A DNA stretch of 40,825 nucleotides from an uncultured Collinsella sp. (lineage in GTDB: Bacteria; Actinomycetota; Coriobacteriia; Coriobacteriales; Coriobacteriaceae), in contig CABRZN010000007.1 in assembly GCA_902475445.1 (NCBI GenBank), positions 1 to 40,825 of the forward strand. Reading direction: 5' to 3'. The notes under the pieces are model-generated. The model saw only the letters and a program-made list of their open reading frames with translations, was not told the DNA's origin and made no database searches. Positions 7,687 to 12,506 of the stretch are shown in pieces. Made by a program: the position numbers and the translations under genes. How positions within the stretch are numbered: the first letter of the stretch is position 1; every line of letters starts with the position of its first letter.

Positions 7687-7794
7687 GCACGGCTTTCCCA
7701 GGCACCCGACCTTGCCCCTCAAACCGTCGCTTGCGTACCGAAGTACGCGGCGCTCCTCTTTCGGGGCAATCTCGGGCACCTGGAAAACCCGTGC
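7687..7794. repeat. 108-nt imperfect palindrome between amtB and the PII gene
   Basis: Starting 2 nt after the amtB stop, the sequence reads as its own inverse complement about the centre at 7740/7741. The core is GCGTAC-CGAA-GTACGC. The outer arms (GCACGG...CCAGG...TTGCCCC against GGGGCAA...CCTGG...CCCGTGC) pair with scattered mismatches, some of which could be G-U pairs in RNA. It would form a long stem in the amtB-PII transcript and could reduce read-through or protect the upstream message. Confidence 0.8.
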
Positions 7795-7840
7795 CATGTG
7801 AAGGACAATTCATTTCTTTTATTGAAGAGAGGAATTCACT

Positions 7841-8179
7841 ATGAAGAAAATTACGGCTATCGTGCGCCAGGAGAAGCTTGAGGTTCTCAAAGATGCGCTG
7901 TTTGCTGCTGATGTTCGCGGCATGACTATCAACCAGGTGCAGGGCTGCGGTGCACAGCATGGCTGGAAGGAATACGTTCGCGGCAACGAACTGCTCGTCA
8001 ATACCATCCCCAAGGTGCAGTTCACCCTCATCTGCGCCGATGAACATGTCGACGGCATTGTCGACATCATCTGCAACGCTGCTCGCACCGGTGCCGTTGG
8101 AGACGGCAAGATTTGGGTCGAGCCGGTCGAAGAGGTCATCCGCATACGCACCGGCGAACACGGCCCCGCCGCGGTGTAG
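7841..8179 (+). CDS. Nitrogen regulatory protein PII family (GlnB/GlnK-like)
   Basis: This is a 112-aa PII-type signal protein, the normal length, directly downstream of amtB. Family features are MKKITAIVRQEKLEVLKDAL at the start and the C-terminal ARTGAVGDGKIWV. The T-loop reads KEYVRGNELLVNTIPKV, so position 51, the Tyr that is uridylylated or adenylylated in classical GlnB/GlnK, is Leu here. Regulation is therefore expected to depend on ATP/ADP and 2-oxoglutarate binding alone. The start has GAGAGGAA 8 nt upstream. Likely role: gating AmtB and perhaps other nitrogen enzymes. Confidence 0.92.
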   Translation: MKKITAIVRQEKLEVLKDALFAADVRGMTINQVQGCGAQHGWKEYVRGNELLVNTIPKVQFTLICADEHVDGIVDIICNAARTGAVGDGKIWVEPVEEVIRIRTGEHGPAAV

Positions 8180-8253
8180 AATCGACTGCCTGCCATCCGC
8201 AACGTTAAAATACTGCAATGAGGCACAAGACTTGCGTTGCGGATGGACAGATT

Positions 8254-8916
8254 ATGGGGCGTAATAAATATCCCGAGGAGACGGTCGCGAAGATTCTCGA
8301 CGCGGCGCTGGAGCTATTCTGCGCACAGGGTTATGAGGGGACGAGCATTCAAGATATCGTTGACCGTCTCGATGGCATGACCAAGGGCGCTGTCTATCAT
8401 CACTTTAAGAGCAAAGAGGAGATTTTCAACGCCGCATTTGATCGGGCGATGACTCCGATTGTTGAGCAACGTCGCTCAACGCTTGGTATCGGCAATATGA
8501 CCGGAGCCCAAAAGCTCAAGCGACTGTACGCGCCCGAGTCTGTCGTTCCACAAATTGAGCTATGGGCACGCATGCATCCTGCGGCAGATCCGGTAAAAAG
8601 CTCGCGCCTACTGGCGATGCAGTACCAGGGCTCGTTCGACGAGTCGGCCGATGGCTATCTCTTGCCAGTGATCGAGGAGGGCATCGCCGACGGCTCCATT
8701 GCGTGCGAATGCCCGCGCGAAGCGGCGGAGGCCGTATCGTTGTTGGCGAATCTTTGGCTGCTGCCATTGTTTCGTCCGCTCGAGCCCAAGGAGCGAATGC
8801 TCGCTCGCGCACAATGTTTGGCGCAGATGGCTGCCGCGGTGGGACTCGATTTGGGGGAAGAAGTGCTTCAGACAACGGCGCAGATTTGGGACGTATGGGA
8901 CCGCGCCGGGTGGTAA
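8254..8916 (+). CDS. TetR/AcrR-family transcriptional regulator
   Basis: This is a 220-aa regulator. The N-terminal TetR DNA-binding domain is plain: ETVAKILDAALELFCAQGYE, then GTSIQDIVDRLDGMTKGAVY and HHFKSKEEIFNAAFD. The C-terminal part is the ligand-binding domain and is not specifically recognisable. The start is put at 8254 (MGRNKYPEE), where the conserved domain begins; the ATG at 8218 would add 12 residues, and neither has a strong ribosome site. Two matching inverted repeats lie downstream, before the MFS gene, so it very probably represses that exporter and perhaps itself. The segment is AT-richer than its neighbours. Confidence 0.9.
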   Translation: MGRNKYPEETVAKILDAALELFCAQGYEGTSIQDIVDRLDGMTKGAVYHHFKSKEEIFNAAFDRAMTPIVEQRRSTLGIGNMTGAQKLKRLYAPESVVPQIELWARMHPAADPVKSSRLLAMQYQGSFDESADGYLLPVIEEGIADGSIACECPREAAEAVSLLANLWLLPLFRPLEPKERMLARAQCLAQMAAAVGLDLGEEVLQTTAQIWDVWDRAGW

Positions 8917-8921
8917 TATAG

Positions 8922-8937
8922 ATACTGACGGTATGTA
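8922..8937. promoter_or_regulatory. Candidate TetR operator 1
   Basis: ATAC-TGACG-GTAT lies just after the TetR stop, followed by GTA as in operator 2. Its half-sites match those of 8983-9003, so one protein could bind both, about 60 bp apart. Confidence 0.55.
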
Positions 8938-8948
8938 ATTGATTTGAG

Positions 8949-8971
8949 AGGGCAGCTCCGGCTGCCCTTTT
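8949..8971 (+). terminator. Terminator after the TetR gene
   Basis: AGGGCAGC (8949-8956), loop TCCG, GCTGCCCT (8961-8968), then a short T run. It separates the regulator transcript from the MFS gene. Confidence 0.75.
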
Positions 8972-8982
8972 CAAGTCGATAA

Positions 8983-9003
8983 ATACATACTAGCGGTATG
9001 TAT
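8983..9003. promoter_or_regulatory. Candidate TetR operator 2 at the MFS promoter
   Basis: ATACATAC-TAGCG-GTATGTAT is a perfect 8-5-8 inverted repeat ending 13 nt before the MFS start codon. Binding here would cover the start of the exporter message. It shares ATAC-N5-GTATGTA with operator 1. Confidence 0.7.
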
Positions 9004-9016
9004 AGGGAGCGGACTT

Positions 9017-10279
9017 ATGGCTGGACTGAGAGACGTCAGAGTCTTGTTGGAACCAAAAACAGTGCGGTCAATCAGGCTTGCGGAACTTCTGGTTGCGCAG
9101 CTGTGCACGTATTCGATGCTGTCAGCGCTGTGCTTTGCGTATCCGCTTTACTTGTTCGATTGCAGCGGATCGTCAACGTTATATGGCGCCGTCGTGGCGA
9201 CGGCGTTCATACCCGGCGTACTCGCAACTCCGGCTGGCGGAATCTTGGCGGATAGGGGAAGACATCGCGAGGTCCTCGTGGCCCTCGGCATTGCTCTGAT
9301 GACTGCATCACTGCTGTCTATCCTCATGAAGCGTTCGTTGCCTCTTGCGGTCGTCGTAGTAGCGATACTTTGTGTTCAATATGGCGTTCAATCGCTGCTG
9401 AAGCCAATGCTCCAAATTGAGACGGTGCGCATGGCGGGTGAAGAGAAGGTTGAGCGGGCCACTGCATTGGTTTCGCAGGTGACCATGGTGAGCAATATCT
9501 TGGGTCCTGTGGTCGGGACGGCAGTCTATGGGTGCTTTGGCATCGATGCTCTTTGCACAATCGCGTCGGTAGCGTTTGCGATTTCAGCCCTGCTGTTTGG
9601 GGGTGCACTCAAGCAAAATGCCTCATCTGAAACGATGGGAGACGGCGCGACTCGCACGACATGCCGAAACGATTTTCGGGAGTCGATTCGGTATCTGTTG
9701 CAAAATGCATCATTGGTCGCTGTGATTTTGCTTGCGGCCGTTTTGAACCTTGCGTTGATTGGGCTAACGATTGGCGCTCCCATTATTGTTACAAAGCATC
9801 TCGGCATGCAATCGTCCTGCGTTGGGATAGTTGAGGTGGCTATGGGCTTGGGTGGTCTTGCCGGCAGTGGCTTGGTCGGCATTTGGCCGCATCGTTTTTC
9901 TGTCAATGGCATATGTCGATATGTTGCGATGATCTGTTTTGGAGTCGTACCGATTATTGTTACGCTACTGTTCGGCGCAGATGTATGCGTGTTCACCGTG
10001 TTTGCGGTTGGTTCGGCATGGATCATGGTGTGGGCAAGCATTGCGTCGGTTGAAATCACCGCGTTTGTTCAGCGGGCAGCGCCGACTGAGCTCTGCGGAA
10101 AAGTGCTTTCGGTCGTTTACATGGTCCTTTCCTGCGCAACACCTATCGGCCAATTGACGTACGGGGTTGCATATGATCGATGGACACCGGCGATTGTATT
10201 CGCAGCCATGTTGGCGGTGCTGACGTTGACGACGGCGCTGTTTTATCGTCTGAAAAATCGCTTGCGGCGATTGTCTTGA
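9017..10279 (+). CDS. MFS transporter (probable drug/metabolite exporter)
   Basis: This 420-aa protein has about twelve hydrophobic membrane segments in two halves with a charged loop near residues 200-220 (ASSETMGDGATRTTCRNDF). The loop between helices 2 and 3 carries the MFS signature GGILADRGRHRE (GxLaDrxGrkx type). It starts at ATG 9017 with AGGGAG upstream. The TetR gene and two operators sit directly before it, the usual arrangement for an inducible exporter. Codons are noticeably less GC-rich than in flanking genes (for example TTG and ATT runs near 9700-9790), suggesting acquisition. The exported compound is unknown. Confidence 0.88.
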   Translation: MAGLRDVRVLLEPKTVRSIRLAELLVAQLCTYSMLSALCFAYPLYLFDCSGSSTLYGAVVATAFIPGVLATPAGGILADRGRHREVLVALGIALMTASLLSILMKRSLPLAVVVVAILCVQYGVQSLLKPMLQIETVRMAGEEKVERATALVSQVTMVSNILGPVVGTAVYGCFGIDALCTIASVAFAISALLFGGALKQNASSETMGDGATRTTCRNDFRESIRYLLQNASLVAVILLAAVLNLALIGLTIGAPIIVTKHLGMQSSCVGIVEVAMGLGGLAGSGLVGIWPHRFSVNGICRYVAMICFGVVPIIVTLLFGADVCVFTVFAVGSAWIMVWASIASVEITAFVQRAAPTELCGKVLSVVYMVLSCATPIGQLTYGVAYDRWTPAIVFAAMLAVLTLTTALFYRLKNRLRRLS

Positions 10280-10337
10280 CGCGCTGGGGCACCGTGAATT
10301 TGCGGAGGCAGTGGCCCGCCGCGCCGGGACGGCATTG

Positions 10338-10366
10338 TTTGGGCATGCCTCTCCTTCGTCTACAAT
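10338..10366 (+). promoter_or_regulatory. Putative promoter of the HAD phosphatase gene
   Basis: TTTGGG (10338-10343) and TACAAT (10361-10366) are 17 nt apart. Transcription would begin near 10373, just before the right arm of the inverted repeat 10344-10391, giving a very short leader. Confidence 0.45.
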
Positions 10367-10391
10367 ATCGGGCAGACGAAGGAGAGGCATG
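10344..10391. repeat. Perfect 18-bp inverted repeat covering ribosome site and start of the HAD gene
   Basis: Left arm 10344-10361 (CATGCCTCTCCTTCGTCT) and right arm 10374-10391 (its exact inverse complement) flank a 12-nt loop that holds most of the -10 hexamer. The right arm contains AAGGAGAGG and the ATG at 10389. Confidence 0.9.
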
Positions 10392-11252
10392 TCCATGATC
10401 AAGATGTTCGCGAGTGACTTAGACGGAACGCTGCTGAACGCCCTGCACGAGGCGGATGGGACCATCCGCCGCGCCATTCGCGAGCTGACCGAGGCTGGCC
10501 TGCACGTGGTTCCCGCGACCGGACGCTCGACGCTGCCGATCGGCGAGCATGGCTTTACGGGGCTGGCGCTCGATGCCTGCTGCTCTAACGGCTCCATCGT
10601 GCGCGACAGCCATGGCGAGGTGCTCAAGACCTGGACCATCGATCCGCAGATCACCGAGGAGCTGCTCAAGGCGTTCCCGGATATCTGTTTTGACTGCTCC
10701 ACGCCCGACGGCATGTTTTCGAGCGGATCGTTCGAGATGCACCAGGCGGGCTTTAAAAAGGACAGTCCCATCAAGCGCATCGTGATGCGTGGCATGCGTG
10801 CGCGTGGCGGCTATCACGAGGAACAGTATTTCGACCAGTCGATTGGCGACATCTTGCGCCACGATGTGTGCAAGATCAACTGCCGCGTGACCTCGCGCGA
10901 GCTGGAGCGCGACCTTAAGGCGTATCTTGCCGAGCGTTCCGATCGCGTGGTCAACGCGCCGTTTGACCCCGTTATGTTCGAGATTACGGACGTGACGTGC
11001 AACAAGGGCGAGAGTGTTGCCTGGCTGGCGGGCTACTACGGTATTGCCGAGGACGAGGTCGCGGTCTACGGCGACGGCGGCAACGATATCGCCATGCTCA
11101 AACGCTTCCGCCACAGCTACGCGACCAAAAACGCAAGCGATGCAGCTAAGGCCGCCGCGAGCGCGACCATCGGCAGCTGCATGGCCCACGCCGTCCCCAA
11201 ACACATGCTCGCCACCATGAGCAAGCAGAACTCCTGCACCATCATCGAATAA
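10389..11252 (+). CDS. Cof-type HAD-IIB family phosphatase
   Basis: This is a 287-aa haloacid-dehalogenase hydrolase acting on a phosphorylated small molecule in the cytoplasm. Motif I is FASDLDGTLL (nucleophile Asp 10, acid/base Asp 12), motif II lies in VVPATGRS, and the Lys and motif IV are in the C-terminal part with VYGDGGNDIAMLKRF. A type IIB cap lies between. The family's typical start is MIKMFASDLDGTLL, so the ATG at 10395 is nearly as likely as that at 10389; the AAGGAG site is 4 nt from the first and 10 nt from the second. The start region sits in a perfect inverted repeat. The substrate is unknown. Confidence 0.88.
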   Translation: MSMIKMFASDLDGTLLNALHEADGTIRRAIRELTEAGLHVVPATGRSTLPIGEHGFTGLALDACCSNGSIVRDSHGEVLKTWTIDPQITEELLKAFPDICFDCSTPDGMFSSGSFEMHQAGFKKDSPIKRIVMRGMRARGGYHEEQYFDQSIGDILRHDVCKINCRVTSRELERDLKAYLAERSDRVVNAPFDPVMFEITDVTCNKGESVAWLAGYYGIAEDEVAVYGDGGNDIAMLKRFRHSYATKNASDAAKAAASATIGSCMAHAVPKHMLATMSKQNSCTIIE

Positions 11253-11281
11253 TGTGACAAAGGGACTGTCCCTTTGTCACA
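11253..11281. repeat. 29-bp palindrome abutting the HAD gene stop (left flank of the small-peptide cassette)
   Basis: TGTGACAAAGGGAC, one T, then the exact inverse complement: 14-bp arms. It begins at the base after the TAA (11250-11252). A second, partly decayed copy is at 11663-11691. It could terminate HAD transcription, though no T run follows. Confidence 0.85.
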
Positions 11282-11314
11282 GTGGGGACTAACTTCTTTA
11301 AACACGAACAAATA

Positions 11315-11344
11315 TTCGCATATCTAACTGCGCTTTGATAGAAT
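11315..11344 (+). promoter_or_regulatory. Putative promoter of the 41-aa peptide gene
   Basis: The -10 is TAGAAT (11339-11344), with TTCGCA (11315-11320) 18 nt upstream as a weak -35. The bases from the -10 onward (GTGTCG, GACGGCAG) are repeated in inverse orientation downstream of the gene, where they form the opposing promoter region. Confidence 0.5.
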
Positions 11345-11408
11345 CGGTGTCGTTGACGGCAGTTCCATGTGCCGGGCAGCGCCCTCCATTTGATGGGAGG
11401 TGATGCCC

Positions 11409-11534
11409 ATGACCGATTTGATTGATTTCGTGAGACTTCTGACCGCCGTGGTCTCGTTCTTCACGGCGCTTGTCGGCCTTTCCGAGGCACTCAAGCAGCG
11501 TTCGAAGCGCAACAGAAGGGGTCGCCGCCGCTAA
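11409..11534 (+). CDS. 41-aa membrane/basic peptide, candidate type I toxin
   Basis: The peptide begins MTDLIDFVRLLTAVVSFF, has one hydrophobic helix (about residues 5-24) and ends in a strongly basic tail KQRSKRNRRGRRR. This is the shape of small membrane toxins of type I toxin-antitoxin and holin-like peptides. The ribosome site GGAGGTGAT (11396-11404) is a full match to the 16S 3' end, 4 nt from the ATG. Much of it can pair within the leader: CCTCC (11382-11386) with GGAGG, and GGGCA with TGCCC. Thus translation looks potentially strong but locked. An opposing promoter reads toward the gene from 11631. No sequence family is recognised with certainty, and the toxin role is inferred. Confidence 0.6.
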   Translation: MTDLIDFVRLLTAVVSFFTALVGLSEALKQRSKRNRRGRRR

Positions 11535-11596
11535 GGCGTTGACCCCCTAATGCAAACAACGGCGCTGCCCAGCCAGCTACAACTTGGGCTGCCGTC
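11507..11596 (-). ncRNA. Candidate antisense RNA (antitoxin) to the 41-aa peptide gene
   Basis: A promoter on the minus strand (TTGTCC-N17-TAGAAT) would start an RNA near 11596 running into the 3' part of the peptide gene. The hairpin at 11517-11547 followed by TTCTGTT on this strand could end it, giving about 90 nt. The RNA would be complementary to the 3' end of the peptide message including its stop codon. Both ends are inferred. Confidence 0.45.
11517..11547. terminator. Hairpin across the stop codon of the 41-aa peptide gene
   Basis: GGGGTC (11518-11523) pairs with GACCCC (11541-11546), with CGCC/GGCG pairing possible inside. It spans the TAA at 11532-11534 and could end transcription from both sides. 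Confidence 0.4.
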
Positions 11597-11602
11597 GACA
11601 CT

Positions 11603-11631
11603 ATTCTACCCACGAATGACATTTTGGACAA
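11603..11631 (-). promoter_or_regulatory. Opposing promoter downstream of the 41-aa peptide gene
   Basis: On the minus strand TTGTCC (11631-11626), 17 nt, TAGAAT (11608-11603). Spacing is ideal and both hexamers are close to consensus. It points into the peptide gene, and no minus-strand protein gene lies downstream of it nearby. Confidence 0.65.
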
Positions 11632-11662
11632 TCGGTAATGCCGCTCCAAAAGCCAGGCGGGT

Positions 11663-11691
11663 TGTGACAAAGGGACTGCCCCCTCGTCACA
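11663..11691. repeat. Second 29-bp palindrome (right flank of the small-peptide cassette)
   Basis: It begins TGTGACAAAGGGACTG like the copy at 11253, with three changes in the right arm (CCCCCTCGTCACA). The two copies are in the same orientation and enclose 381 bp holding only the small-peptide locus. Confidence 0.8.
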
Positions 11692-11717
11692 TTCTAAATA
11701 TTGCCTTTACGTGTTGA

Positions 11718-11762
11718 TGCACACGGTGTGCAATAATACTCGCACTGTGCAATAGCGCACAG
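11718..11762. promoter_or_regulatory. Promoter/operator region of the TetR-dehydratase operon
   Basis: Two palindromes are visible: TGCACACGGTGTGCA (11718-11732, 7-1-7, perfect) and CTGTGC-AATAGC-GCACAG (11745-11762, perfect). Between them is a TAATAC -10-like element (11735-11740). This suggests autoregulation by the TetR-type protein encoded just downstream. Confidence 0.55.
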
Positions 11763-11783
11763 GCTGAGTAACAAGGAGGACGC

Positions 11784-12494
11784 TTGTCCCAGCTCGAGAA
11801 ATGCGACCGCCGATCCCTTCGCTCGCAGCGTGCCCTTCGCCAGGCACTTGCCAGCGAGCTTGCCGAAAGCGGCGACCTTTCGCGCATTAATGTCGCGTCG
11901 CTCACCGAGCGTGCTGGCCTTACGCGCCGCACGTTCTATTCGCACTATCGCGATATTCCCGACTTTATCAATCAAATCGAGGACGGCTTGCTGGCCGAGA
12001 TCCGTGAGCGCATTGAGCTCATCACCGCAGCTCAGCTGCCTGATCTCTATCACAACATCGATGAGCTCGAGCCGGCGCCCGGTTCGGTTGAGCTGCTGCG
12101 TTATCTTGCGGCCAACCGCGACTTAATCGGTGCGCTGCTGGGTCCGGGCGGCGACCAGGCCTTCATTAAAAGGATCATCGACACCGCGCGTGAGGCTGTG
12201 GTGCCGCGTGCGCAGACGGGCATTTTGGGCCTGGCGCTGGGCACGTTCTTTGACTACTACGTCACCTACGTCGTGAGTGCCGAGGTCGGCATGATTCAGC
12301 GCTGGTTTGAGCGTGGGCTCACCGAATCGCCCGAGGCCATGGCGCGCATTATGACGGTTATCGCCTTTGTGCGCCCCGGCGACCTGTATGGCCAACCCAT
12401 CGATATCAACGTGCCGGAATACGGCATGAAGCTATTGAATCTGCAGCTCGAGGACGCGGTCGACACCGCCGCAACCGTCGAGTCCAACAACTAA
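11784..12494 (+). CDS. TetR/AcrR-family regulator upstream of the dehydratase fusion
   Basis: This is a 236-aa TetR-like regulator starting at TTG 11784; AAGGAGG stands 4 nt upstream and there is no ATG or GTG nearby in frame. The DNA-binding domain covers about residues 9-56: RSLRSQRALRQALASELAES, then INVASLTERAGLTRRTFYSH YRDIPDFINQI. The C-terminal domain resembles the short TetR_C seen in regulators of Gram-positive bacteria. Twelve bases separate it from the 1596-aa gene, so the two form an operon. Palindromes upstream are likely operators. The inducer is unknown; a CoA-ester or a redox signal would fit the neighbour but is a guess. Confidence 0.82.
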   Translation: MSQLEKCDRRSLRSQRALRQALASELAESGDLSRINVASLTERAGLTRRTFYSHYRDIPDFINQIEDGLLAEIRERIELITAAQLPDLYHNIDELEPAPGSVELLRYLAANRDLIGALLGPGGDQAFIKRIIDTAREAVVPRAQTGILGLALGTFFDYYVTYVVSAEVGMIQRWFERGLTESPEAMARIMTVIAFVRPGDLYGQPIDINVPEYGMKLLNLQLEDAVDTAATVESNN

Positions 12495-12506
12495 GAGGAG
12501 AGACAG

